A stretch of DNA of 64,000 bases from RBG-16-66-20 sp052386675 (lineage in GTDB: Bacteria; Pseudomonadota; Gammaproteobacteria; Burkholderiales; SG8-39). A program made the position numbers and the translations under genes. Each line of letters opens with the position of its first letter. Position 1 is the first letter of the stretch. The stretch covers positions 1 through 64,000 of the forward strand of contig JBQTJX010000030.1 of the NCBI GenBank assembly GCA_052386675.1. The letters run 5' to 3'. The notes under the pieces are model-generated. The model was not told where the DNA came from, ran no database searches, and was given only the letters and a program-made list of their open reading frames with translations. Below are positions 34,717 through 43,285 of this stretch, one piece after another.

Positions 34717-35628
34717 ATGCGGCGCTCGCAGTGCCGATCCCGCAGTGCCGAACCATTGAACAACGCCACCCTTTTTTCCGCCTGCGTTCTCATCTGGGGA
34801 ACGACCTGGCTCGCGATCACCTGGCAGCTGGGCCCGGTTGCGCCGGAAGTGAGCGTCAGCCACCGCTTCCTGCTGGCGGCGCTGCTGATCGCCGCCTGGT
34901 GCCGCCTGCGCGGACTGTCGCTGCGCTTCAGCCTGGCACAGCACGGCATGCTGCTCCTCACGGGCCTCGCCATGTACTGCGGCAGCTACATCTTCGTCTA
35001 CCACGCCGAGCGCTTCGTGGCATCAGGGCTGGTCGCCGTCGGCTACTCCGCGAGCCCGCTGCTCGCCATGTTCGGCATGCGCCTGTTCTTTGGTCACCCC
35101 ATGACGGGCCGCATGGCGCTCGGGTCGGCGTTCGGCATCCTCGGCATCGCATTGGTGTACTGGCCCGAGCTCGCGCGCCTGGAGGCCTCACGCAACGCAG
35201 CGCTCGGGGCCATGCTCACCGCGCTGGCGGTCCTGGTCTCCAGCACCGGCGGCCTGCTCGCGCAGCGCAACCACGAGCGGCGGCTCCAAGGCTGGCCGAC
35301 CATGGCCTGGAGCATGGGCTACGGCGGGCTGGCGGCGCTTGCGGTGGCCCTCGCCCTTGGCCGGCCCTACACCATCGATCTCGGGGCGCCCTACCTGCTT
35401 TCGCTCGCCTACCTGGCGGTGTTCGGGAGCGTGTTCACGTTCGGGGCCTGGCTCGCGCTGATCGGCCGCATCGGCGTGTCGCGCGCCTCCTATGTCGGCG
35501 TCATGGTGCCGGTGGTGGCCCTGTTCATTTCCACCGCGTTCGAGGGCTTCGCCTGGCACTGGATCACCGCGGTGGGGGTCGCGGTGTCGATAGCGGGGAA
35601 TGTGCTGGTGCTGGGCGGGCGGAAGTAG
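34717..35628 (+). CDS. EamA/DMT-family transporter
   Basis: 303 residues with ten predicted membrane helices in two EamA repeats (about 15-145 and 160-300). Typical start ATLFSACVLIWGTTWLAI after a short basic leader. Drug/metabolite exporters of this family move small metabolites; substrate cannot be read from the sequence. The ATG at 34717 is used; a TTG at 34756 would remove 13 residues. It is convergent with the following multifunctional beta-oxidation gene (3-base gap). Confidence 0.85.
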   Translation: MRRSQCRSRSAEPLNNATLFSACVLIWGTTWLAITWQLGPVAPEVSVSHRFLLAALLIAAWCRLRGLSLRFSLAQHGMLLLTGLAMYCGSYIFVYHAERFVASGLVAVGYSASPLLAMFGMRLFFGHPMTGRMALGSAFGILGIALVYWPELARLEASRNAALGAMLTALAVLVSSTGGLLAQRNHERRLQGWPTMAWSMGYGGLAALAVALALGRPYTIDLGAPYLLSLAYLAVFGSVFTFGAWLALIGRIGVSRASYVGVMVPVVALFISTAFEGFAWHWITAVGVAVSIAGNVLVLGGRK

Positions 35629-35631
35629 CCG

Positions 35632-37764
35632 CTAGGCGAGCGCCTCGCCCTTCTTCGCCTTTTCCCTGAGCAGCTGCGGCACCGCAAAGCGCTCGCCGTG
35701 CTTCTTCGCCAGCTCGTCCGCCCGCTCGACGAACTTCTTCACCCCGACATGATTGATGAACTGCAGCGCGCCACCCGTCCAGGCCGGGAAGCCGATGCCG
35801 AAGATGGAGCCGATGTTGCCGTCGTGGACGGTCTCCAACACGTTCTCCTGCAGGCAGCGCGCAGTCTCGATCGCCTGCCGGTAGAGGATCCGGTCCTTCA
35901 TTTCCTGCAGGTCGAAACTCGCCGTGCCGCCAAACGCCTTCGCCAGGCCCGGCCACAGCGTCTTCTTGCCGTCCTTCGGATAGTCGTAGAAGCCGCCGCC
36001 CGCCGCGCGCCCTGCCCGGTTCAGTTCCTTCACCATGCGCACGATCACTTTCTGCCCCGGATGCTCCGGCGGCAGCGGCTTGCCCTCGGCCTTCAGGTCC
36101 GCGAGGGTCTGCTCCATGACCGCCATGGACAAGGACAGCGACGTCTGGTCGATCACCTCCAGCGGCCCCACCGGCATCCCGGCCTGGCGCGCCGCGTTCT
36201 CGATCGCCGCCGCGGGGATGCCCTCGGCCAGCATGGCGCAACCTTCCTGCACGAAGGTGCCGAAGGTGCGGCTGGTGTAAAAGCCGCGCGAGTCGTTGAC
36301 GACGATCGGCGTCTTGCCGATTTGCAGCACGTAGTCGTAGCCCTTGGCCAGCGTCTCGGGCGAAGTTTTCTCGCCCTTGATGATCTCCACCAGCTCCATG
36401 CGGTCCACCGGCGAGAAGAAATGCAGGCCGATAAAGTTCTCCGGCTTCGCCGAGGCTTTCGCCAGGCCAGTGATGGGCAAGGTTGACGTATTGGAAGCAA
36501 AGATGCCGCCCGGCGCGAGCATGGGCTCGGCGTCCCTGGTCACCTGCGCCTTGAGGTCGCGCTTCTCGAACACCGCCTCGATGATGAGGTCGCAGCCCTG
36601 CAGGTCCTTGTAGTCGGCGGTGGCCGTGATGAGGGCGAGCGCCTTGTCCGCCGGCCTCTTGCGCCGAGCGAGGACTTTCTCGGTATAGCTGCGGCCCTTT
36701 TGCGCGGCTTCGACGCTGACGTCCTTCAGGACGCAGGCGACGCCGCGGTTGGCGGTGGAGAACGCGATGCCGCCGCCCATCATGCCGGCGCCGAGGATGC
36801 CGACTTTCGTCGCCTTCCACTTCGGCACGCCCTTGGGACGGGAAGCGCCGGACTTGATGGCGGTGCGGTTGAAAAAGAGCGTGATCAGGTTCTTCGCCAC
36901 CGCGCCGACCGCGAGGCGAGCGAGGTAGCGCGACTCGATGCGCAGCGCGGTGTCGAAGTCCACGTAGGCGCCCTCGACCATTGCCGCCATGATGGCCTTC
37001 GGCGCGGGGTAAAGGCCGCGCGTCTTCTCCACCACCATCGCGGGCGCCATCGACAGCATCTGCGAAATCTTCGGGTTTCCGGGACCGCCGCCAGGCATGC
37101 GGTAGTCGGGCTGGTCCCAGGGCTGCTTCGGCGCCGGATTGGCGGCGATCCACTCGCGCGCCATGCGGAACAGGTCTTCCTTGTTCGCGGCCAGGCCCTG
37201 CACGAGGCCCAACTGCGCGGCGTCCGCCGGCTTCATGGTCTTGCCTTCGACCAGGTACGGGAACGAGGCCTGCAGGCCGAGCATCCGCACCGTTTTCGTG
37301 ACGCCGCCCGCGCCGGGCAGCAGGCCTAGCGTCACTTCGGGCAGGCCCAGCTGGATCGAGGGATTGTCCAGCACGATGCGGCAGTGCGCAGAGAACGCGA
37401 TCTCCCAGCCGCCGCCCAGCGCCGTGCCCTCCAGCGCCGCGACCACCGGGATGCCCAGCGTTTCCAGCTGGCGCATCTTTTTCTTGGTGGCCTCGATCCA
37501 GCGGAATACCTTGGGGCCGTCCTCCGGGCCGTACTTGAGCACGTCCTTCAGCTCGGCGCCGGCGAAGAAGGTCTTCTTGGCGGAGGCCAGGATCACGCCC
37601 TTGATCGAGGCCTTCTCTTTCGCGAGGCGCTCGACCGTCTCGGCGAACGCGGCCTCCCAGGCCTCGGTCATGGTGTTGACCGGGGCGCCGGGGGCGTCGA
37701 AGGTGATGGTGACGATGCCGGTGGCGTCCTGCTCCCAGCGGATCGGCGAAGCGGCCTGACTCAT
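35632..37764 (-). CDS. Fatty acid oxidation multifunctional protein (enoyl-CoA hydratase/3-hydroxyacyl-CoA dehydrogenase)
   Basis: 710 residues, FadB/FadJ-like. N-terminal hydratase (about 1-190) with both catalytic Glu regions, GTALGGGWEIAFSAHC and LPEVTLGLLPGAGG. NAD-binding GILGAGMMGGGIAFSTANRG near 320-345, then the hydroxyacyl-CoA dehydrogenase domains (HFFSPVDRMELVEII with the catalytic His). The start at 37764 follows the interrupted thiolase gene by one base on the same strand, the normal fadAB-like pairing. A slightly divergent C-terminal domain ends the protein. Confidence 0.93.
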   Translation of the reverse strand: MSQAASPIRWEQDATGIVTITFDAPGAPVNTMTEAWEAAFAETVERLAKEKASIKGVILASAKKTFFAGAELKDVLKYGPEDGPKVFRWIEATKKKMRQLETLGIPVVAALEGTALGGGWEIAFSAHCRIVLDNPSIQLGLPEVTLGLLPGAGGVTKTVRMLGLQASFPYLVEGKTMKPADAAQLGLVQGLAANKEDLFRMAREWIAANPAPKQPWDQPDYRMPGGGPGNPKISQMLSMAPAMVVEKTRGLYPAPKAIMAAMVEGAYVDFDTALRIESRYLARLAVGAVAKNLITLFFNRTAIKSGASRPKGVPKWKATKVGILGAGMMGGGIAFSTANRGVACVLKDVSVEAAQKGRSYTEKVLARRKRPADKALALITATADYKDLQGCDLIIEAVFEKRDLKAQVTRDAEPMLAPGGIFASNTSTLPITGLAKASAKPENFIGLHFFSPVDRMELVEIIKGEKTSPETLAKGYDYVLQIGKTPIVVNDSRGFYTSRTFGTFVQEGCAMLAEGIPAAAIENAARQAGMPVGPLEVIDQTSLSLSMAVMEQTLADLKAEGKPLPPEHPGQKVIVRMVKELNRAGRAAGGGFYDYPKDGKKTLWPGLAKAFGGTASFDLQEMKDRILYRQAIETARCLQENVLETVHDGNIGSIFGIGFPAWTGGALQFINHVGVKKFVERADELAKKHGERFAVPQLLREKAKKGEALA

Positions 37765-37765
37765 T

Positions 37766-38971
37766 TCAGATGCGCTCCACGATAGTGGCGATGCCCATGC
37801 CGCCGCCGACGCACAGCGTCGCCAGGCCATAGCGCAGCTTGCGCCGGTGCAGCTCGTCGATCAGCGTGCCCAGGATCATGGCGCCGGTGGCGCCCAGCGG
37901 ATGGCCCATCGCGATGGCGCCGCCGTTCACGTTCACCTACTCGGCCGGGATGTTCAATTCCTTCATGAACTTCATCGGCACCACGGCGAAGGCCTCGTTG
38001 ACCTCGAAGAGATCAATCTGGTCGATGGTCAGCCCCGCCTTGGCGAGCGCCTTCCTCGCCGCGGGCATCGGGCCGGTCAGCATGATGGTCGGGTCCGCGC
38101 CCGAGAGCGCCACCGCGACGATGCGCGCGCGCGGGGTGAGGCCCAGCGCCTTGCCCTTGGCCTCGGTGCCGATCAGCACCGCCGCGGCGCCGTCCACGAT
38201 GCCCGAGGAATTGCCCGGCGTGTGCACGTGCGTGATGCGTTCCACCTGCGGATAGCGCTGGATGGCGACCGCGTCGAAGCCCATCTCGCCCATCTTGTCG
38301 AAGGAGGTCTTGAGCGCGGCCAGGCCCTCCATCGTGGTCTGCGGGCGGATGAACTCGTCGTGGTCCAGGATCATGTCGCCGATGGGGTCCTGCACCGGCA
38401 CCACCGAGCGCTTGAACAGGCCGGCGTCGCGCGCCGCGCCGGCGCGCTGCTGCGAGCGCAGCGCATAGGCGTCCACGTCCTCGCGGCTGAAGCCTTCCAG
38501 CGTCGCGATGAGGTCGGCGCTGATGCCCTGCGGGATGAAGGCGGTGTCGAAGGCCGTCTCCGGATCGCAGGCCCAGGCGCCGCGGTCGGTGCCCAGGGGC
38601 ACGCGCGACATGGATTCCACGCCGCCGGCGACCACCAGGTCTTCCCAGCCGGAGCGCACTTTCTGCGCGGCCATGTTCACCGCCTCCAGGCCGGAGGCGC
38701 AGAAGCGGTTGAGCTGCACGCCCGAGGCGCGGAAGTCCCAGCCCGCGGCGAGCGCCGCGGTCTTGGCGATGCAACTGCCCTGCTCGCCCACCGGCGTCAC
38801 GCATCCCATCACGACGTCGTCCACCTGCGCGGTGTCCAGGTCGTGGCGGTGCTGGAGTTCCTTAAGCACGCCGGTCAGCAGCGTGATCGGCTTCACTTCA
38901 TGCAGCGACCCGCTCGATTTCCCGCGTCCACGCGGCGTACGGATTGCATCGAAAACCATCGCTTCAGCCAT
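37766..38971 (-). pseudogene. Acetyl-CoA C-acyltransferase (thiolase) interrupted by an in-frame TAG
   Basis: A 401-codon thiolase frame from an ATG at 38971 behind GGAGGA. The nucleophile Cys is in NRFCASGLEAVNMA near 90. After LNIPAE, codon 345 (37939-37937) is TAG where homologues have Lys or Arg. The frame then continues intact: VNVNGGAIAMGHPLGATGA with the catalytic His, and TLCVGGGMG with the second Cys, to a TGA at 37768-37766. A single A-to-T change from AAG explains it. The 344-residue product would lack the His and second Cys and be inactive. It could be a recent mutation, a sequencing error, or suppression. Confidence 0.88.
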
Positions 38972-38988
38972 GACATCCTCCAGAAATG

Positions 38989-39035
38989 AGGGACGGACCA
39001 CGATTTCCGCCGTTGGAAATCGTGGTCCGTCCCTG
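38989..39035. repeat. Inverted pair of the intergenic repeat with a 6-base loop
   Basis: Two oppositely oriented copies of the 18-base repeat. Together bases 38989-39008 and 39015-39034 are a perfect 20-bp inverted repeat around GCCGTT. The pair occupies the gap between the acyl-CoA dehydrogenase stop (39038) and the thiolase ribosome site. No T run follows in either direction, so it is not a standard terminator. Confidence 0.9.
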
Positions 39036-39037
39036 TT

Positions 39038-40192
39038 TTAGTCCTTGCCCCCGAGTCCGAGGGAGCGGGATATGACTTCCTTCATGATTTCGTTGGTGCC
39101 GCCGTAGATGCGCTGCACGCGCGCGTCGACGTAGGCCTGCGAGATCGGGAACTCCCACATGAAGCCGTAGCCGCCGTGCAGTTGCAGGCATTCGTCCAGC
39201 ACCTTGCCTTCCATGTCCGAGGCCCAGTACTTGGCCATCGAGGCCGTCGCCGTATCGAGCTTCTTCTCCAGCAGCAGTTCCATGCAGCGGTCCACGAATA
39301 CGCGCATCACCTGCACCTCGGTGGCGACTTCCGCGAGCTTGAAGCGCGTGTTCTGGAAGCTCGCCACCGGCTTGCCGAAGGCTTTGCGCTCGTTGACGTA
39401 GGCGATTGTCCAGGCGAGCGCCGCCTCGCACTTCGCGGTGGCGCCGATGGCGATCTGCATGCGCTCCCAGGGCAGTTCCTGCATCAGGTAGATAAAGCCA
39501 TTGTTCTCCTGCCCGAGCAGGTTTTCCGCCGGCACCTCGACGTTGTCGAAGAACAGTTCCGCGGTGTCCTGGCCCTTCAGGCCCATTTTCTTCAGCCGCT
39601 TGCCCTTGGAAAAGCCCTTCATGGTGGTGTCCACCACGACCAGGCTGGTGCCCTTGGCGCCCTTGGCCGGGTCGGTCTTGGCCACCACGATCACCAGGTC
39701 CGAGTTCCAGCCGTTGGTGATGAAGGTCTTGGAGCCGTTGAGGACGTAGCGATCGCCCTTCTTCAGCGCCGTCGTCTTGACCGACTGCAGATCCGAGCCT
39801 GCGCCGGGCTCGCTCATGGCGATCGCGCCGACCATGTCCCCGGAGGCCATTTTCGGCAGGTATTTCTTCTTCAGCACCTCGCTGCCGTAGTTGAGCAGGT
39901 AGGGCGCCACGATCTCGGAATGCAGTCCCCAGCCGAGCGACGAATTGTTGATCCGCGACTGCTCCTCGATGAGCACCATGCTGAAGAGCTTGTCCGCGCC
40001 CGAGCCGCCGTATTCCTCGGGCATGCTCATGCAGAGGAACCCGTTCTCGCCGGCCTTCTTCCACACCGACTTGTCGGCGTAGCCCTGCTCCTGCCATTTC
40101 TCGTCGTGAGGCTTCACCTCGGCTTCCATGAAGCGCCGGACGCTGTCGCGGAAGGTCTCGTGCTCGGGCGTGAACAGGGTGCGGGGGATCAA
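39038..40192 (-). CDS. Acyl-CoA dehydrogenase
   Basis: 384 residues from a TTG at 40192, which has GGAGAG 6 bases upstream and gives the usual MIPRTLFTPEHETF start; a TTG at 40213 would add seven residues without a ribosome site. FAD/substrate block AIAMSEPGAGSDLQSVKTTA near 120, FITNGWNSDLVIVVAKT near 150, and C-terminal QLHGGYGFMWEFPISQAYVD with the Glu corresponding to the catalytic base. FAD contact YGGTNEIMKEVIS. Leads an operon with the thiolase and multifunctional protein, giving a complete beta-oxidation set. Confidence 0.93.
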   Translation of the reverse strand: MIPRTLFTPEHETFRDSVRRFMEAEVKPHDEKWQEQGYADKSVWKKAGENGFLCMSMPEEYGGSGADKLFSMVLIEEQSRINNSSLGWGLHSEIVAPYLLNYGSEVLKKKYLPKMASGDMVGAIAMSEPGAGSDLQSVKTTALKKGDRYVLNGSKTFITNGWNSDLVIVVAKTDPAKGAKGTSLVVVDTTMKGFSKGKRLKKMGLKGQDTAELFFDNVEVPAENLLGQENNGFIYLMQELPWERMQIAIGATAKCEAALAWTIAYVNERKAFGKPVASFQNTRFKLAEVATEVQVMRVFVDRCMELLLEKKLDTATASMAKYWASDMEGKVLDECLQLHGGYGFMWEFPISQAYVDARVQRIYGGTNEIMKEVISRSLGLGGKD

Positions 40193-40247
40193 GGCCGGCT
40201 CTCCGGAGGGCAAGGCGGGGCAATGCGCGATTCTAGTCCCATAACCC

Positions 40248-40253
40248 TATAAT
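40248..40253 (+). promoter_or_regulatory. -10 box for the cytochrome/ferredoxin-MscS genes
   Basis: A perfect TATAAT at 40248-40253 lies 15 bases before GGAGG and ATG at 40269, placing the RNA start near 40260. No good -35 is visible. On the opposite strand TTGATT and TAGAAT (about 40256-40230) could serve the divergent acyl-CoA dehydrogenase operon with a 15-base spacer. Confidence 0.55.
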
Positions 40254-40268
40254 CAATATGGGAGGTTC

Positions 40269-41372
40269 ATGAACGCGGACATTGCATTGCGTACGGTCAG
40301 GCTGCTTTGCGGCCTGGTGCTGATGGCGTTCGTCGCCGGGCACCTGGTCAACCTCATCCTGGGCCTGCATTCGCTCGCCGCGATGGAAGCGGCGCGGCCG
40401 TACCTGATGGGGCCCTGGCGCAGCGGCCCGGGCATCGTCCTGCTGGCCGGTGCGGCGCTGGTCCACATCGCGCTGGGCCTGTATGCCATCGCCTCGCGCC
40501 GGTCGCTGGCCATGACCCGGACCGACGTCGTGCAACTGCTTCTTGGCCTCGCCACCCCGCCGCTGCTGCTCAACCACGCGGTGGTGATGCACATGGCGGG
40601 CGAGGTTTCGCCGGGCTTCGATTCGACCTTCGGCCAGATGCTGGCGGTGTACTGGAGCTTCTCGCCGCATTACGCCTTCCAGCAGGTCTGCGTGGTCATG
40701 GTGGTGTGGATGCACGCCGCGGTGGGCCTGTATTCCTGGCTGGTGCTGAAGCCGGTGTGGCGCCGCGTGGGCGGGCTGATCCTGCCGCTCCTGTTCGCGA
40801 TCCCGATCCTCGCGCTGCTGGGCTTCGCCGAAGCGGGCCGGGAAGTGCTGGACCGGCTGCAGTCCGATCCGGCGTGGCAGCGGCACATCGTGGACAACCT
40901 CAACAAGGTGGTCGCGGTCACCAAGCCACTGGAAGTCATGCAATCGCGCATCCTCTACGGCTACGGCGTGCTGGTGCTCGCCGCCTTCGGCATGTTCGCA
41001 TGGCGGGCGCTGCGTGCCCGGGCAAAAGTCGGCGTCGCCTACGACGGCGGCCAGGCGGCGCAGGCGCGCGCCGGACTGTCGCTGCTCGAGTTCAGCCGCC
41101 TTGGTGACATTCCGCACGCGCATGTGTGCTCCGGACGCGGGCGCTGCGGCACCTGTCGCGTGCGCGTCGTTTCCGGCGCCGACCGGCTTTCGCCGCCCGG
41201 CGAGGCAGAGCGCCTCACACTGAAGCGGGTGGGCGCCGGGGAAGGCGAGCGCCTCGCCTGCCAGGCGCTCGTTCTCGGAGCCGGCGTGGAAGTAGTGCGC
41301 CTCCTGCCCGCTTACGCCGACGCCTCCGCGGCGCGGGCGCCAGGCGAATGGACGGCGGAGGAATCGGCTTGA
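40269..41372 (+). CDS. Six-helix cytochrome-b-like membrane protein with a 2Fe-2S ferredoxin domain
   Basis: 367 residues. Six membrane helices (about 8-32, 54-76, 86-109, 136-160, 166-188, 229-248) with one intramembrane His in each of the first four (His25, His66, His103, His149), as in SdhC-like diheme cytochrome b. A C-terminal plant-type 2Fe-2S domain (about 255-340) has Cys287, Cys293, Cys296 and Cys331. Related N-terminal modules are known fused to class III adenylate cyclases; here the cyclase is absent. Haem binding is inferred. The stop overlaps the TTG start of an MscS channel gene, so the two are probably made together. Confidence 0.72.
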   Translation: MNADIALRTVRLLCGLVLMAFVAGHLVNLILGLHSLAAMEAARPYLMGPWRSGPGIVLLAGAALVHIALGLYAIASRRSLAMTRTDVVQLLLGLATPPLLLNHAVVMHMAGEVSPGFDSTFGQMLAVYWSFSPHYAFQQVCVVMVVWMHAAVGLYSWLVLKPVWRRVGGLILPLLFAIPILALLGFAEAGREVLDRLQSDPAWQRHIVDNLNKVVAVTKPLEVMQSRILYGYGVLVLAAFGMFAWRALRARAKVGVAYDGGQAAQARAGLSLLEFSRLGDIPHAHVCSGRGRCGTCRVRVVSGADRLSPPGEAERLTLKRVGAGEGERLACQALVLGAGVEVVRLLPAYADASAARAPGEWTAEESA

Positions 41373-43285
41373 AACGCCTGCGGCGCTTCCTGTTCGCAGC
41401 ACTGCTGTCGCTGGCGGGCGCAGCGCCCGCCGCCCCGGACCAGAGCATGGCCGGCTGGTCCGCCAGCGCTCTGGCCACGGCCAAGGCGCGCATCGAGGCC
41501 CTGGGCCAGGACCTCGCGCAGGCCCCCGCGCAAACCGTGAAGGGCATCGCCTCCACGCGCGCCGCGCTGATGAGCGGCCCCGGCGTGCGCGGCTTCACTT
41601 ACCTCATGATCCTCGTCTTCACCGGCGTTGCGGTGGAGTGGCTCTACTGGACCTACGCCTACTCGCCACTGCGCGCGGTGCGGGCCGCACGGCCATCCGC
41701 TCCGCTGCAGGCGTTGCGGCTCGGGATGCGCCGGCTGTTCCTTGCCGGCGCGGGCCTGCTGCTGTTCGCCGCCGCCACCATCGGCGCCTCGGCCGCCCTC
41801 GCCTGGCCGGCGGGCGTGCACGAAATGGTCATCGCGGCGACGCTGCTCCTGCTGACCCTGCGATTGTCCTGGATCTTGGCGGGCGTCGTCCTCGCGCCGG
41901 GACGGCCCGAGCTGCGCCTGGTGCCGGTCGAGCCCGAGCGCGCGCGCTGGCTGGCCACCACGCTGGTCGCGGCGCTGGTACTGCTGGCGCTGGGGCATTT
42001 CCTGCCCGCGATCATCGCCCGGGCCGCCGGCGCAAGCCATTCCGCAGGCGCCCTTCGGTTCCTTGCCTATACCGCCGCCGCCGTGATCCTGTTCGTGGCG
42101 GCCTTCGCCTTCTTCGGCCGTCGCGACCAAGGCGCTCGCGCGCCCCTGTTCCCGCGCTCCTTCCCGCTTGCGCTGATGGTCGCCGCGACCTGGATCGTGT
42201 GGCTGATGAACCCGGCCATGGCCGCGCCGGTGGCGATCGTCGCCGTGGTGATCGCGCTGCAGATCGGCCTGCGCGACATGGTGTATTTCTACTGGCGCGG
42301 CGAAGACAACCCGGAGGGCGGCGAAGGCGCGCTGCCGGCCATCGTGCTGTCGCTCTCGCGCTTCGTGGTCGTGCTCGCGGGCATCGGCGCCGCGGCGCTC
42401 GCGCTCGACACGCCGCTGGGCAGCCTCGCGGAAACCGTCAGCCCCTGGGTGCGCATCGGCCTGCGCCTGCTGGGCGTCGCGGTGCTGGCGCTCCTCGCCC
42501 ACGGGGTCTGGATCGCTGTGCGCAGCGTGGTGGACCAGCGGCTGTCGCGCATCGCCCCCGCCGACCCGCACCAGCCGCCGGACGCGAGCTCGCGCCTGCT
42601 CACGCTGCTGCCTCTGATGCGCGTCACCACCGCCGTGATCCTGTTCGTGATGCTGGTGCTGTCCTCGCTCTGGGCGCTGGGCATCGAGATCACGCCGCTG
42701 CTGGCCGGCGCCGGCGTCGTCGGCCTGGCGGTGGGATTCGGCGCCCAGGCGCTGGTGCGGGACATCATCGCGGGCATCTTCTACCTTGCCGACGACGCCT
42801 TCCGCGTCGGCGAGTACGTCGAGAGCGGCACCAGCATCAAGGGCACGGTCGAGCGCATCACCCTGCGCTCGGTGGCGCTGCGCCACCACAATGGCCCGCT
42901 GCATTTCGTGCCCTACGGCGTGCTGGGCGCGGTGCGCAACGCCTCGCGCGATTGGGTGATCGACAAGTTCAACATCCCGCTGCCGATCGACGCCGACAGC
43001 GAGAAGATCCGCAAGATGATCAAGAAGATCGGCGAGGACATGAAGGAGGACCCGGCGATCGGGCCGCTGATGCTGGAGCCGCTGAAGGGGAAGCTCTATC
43101 GCATCGACCCGGGTGTGAAGATCTTCCGCTGCAAGTTCCGCAGCCCGCCGGGCAAGCAATTCGACATTCGCGCCGCGGCCATCAAGCGAATCGAGGCCGG
43201 GTTGAAGAAGCTGGGCGTGTCCTTCGCCGACGGCAAGCAGATCGCGATCATGCAGGGCGCGCCGGGCACCCCCGCCGAAGCCTAG
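41369..43285 (+). CDS. MscS-family mechanosensitive channel, large form with N-terminal membrane extension
   Basis: 638 residues from a TTG at 41369 with GGAGG 7 bases upstream, overlapping the previous stop (TTGA). A signal peptide or first helix (RFLFAALLSLAGAAPAA) precedes about ten more helices. The MscS pore helix is GVVGLAVGFGAQALVRDIIAGIF near 450-475, followed by the beta domain (GTVERITLRSVALRHHNGPLHFVPYG) and a cytoplasmic cage domain to about 630. The long N-terminal part places it among MscK/YnaI-like channels. It opens under membrane tension in characterised relatives; coupling to a redox protein here is unusual. Confidence 0.88.
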   Translation: MKRLRRFLFAALLSLAGAAPAAPDQSMAGWSASALATAKARIEALGQDLAQAPAQTVKGIASTRAALMSGPGVRGFTYLMILVFTGVAVEWLYWTYAYSPLRAVRAARPSAPLQALRLGMRRLFLAGAGLLLFAAATIGASAALAWPAGVHEMVIAATLLLLTLRLSWILAGVVLAPGRPELRLVPVEPERARWLATTLVAALVLLALGHFLPAIIARAAGASHSAGALRFLAYTAAAVILFVAAFAFFGRRDQGARAPLFPRSFPLALMVAATWIVWLMNPAMAAPVAIVAVVIALQIGLRDMVYFYWRGEDNPEGGEGALPAIVLSLSRFVVVLAGIGAAALALDTPLGSLAETVSPWVRIGLRLLGVAVLALLAHGVWIAVRSVVDQRLSRIAPADPHQPPDASSRLLTLLPLMRVTTAVILFVMLVLSSLWALGIEITPLLAGAGVVGLAVGFGAQALVRDIIAGIFYLADDAFRVGEYVESGTSIKGTVERITLRSVALRHHNGPLHFVPYGVLGAVRNASRDWVIDKFNIPLPIDADSEKIRKMIKKIGEDMKEDPAIGPLMLEPLKGKLYRIDPGVKIFRCKFRSPPGKQFDIRAAAIKRIEAGLKKLGVSFADGKQIAIMQGAPGTPAEA

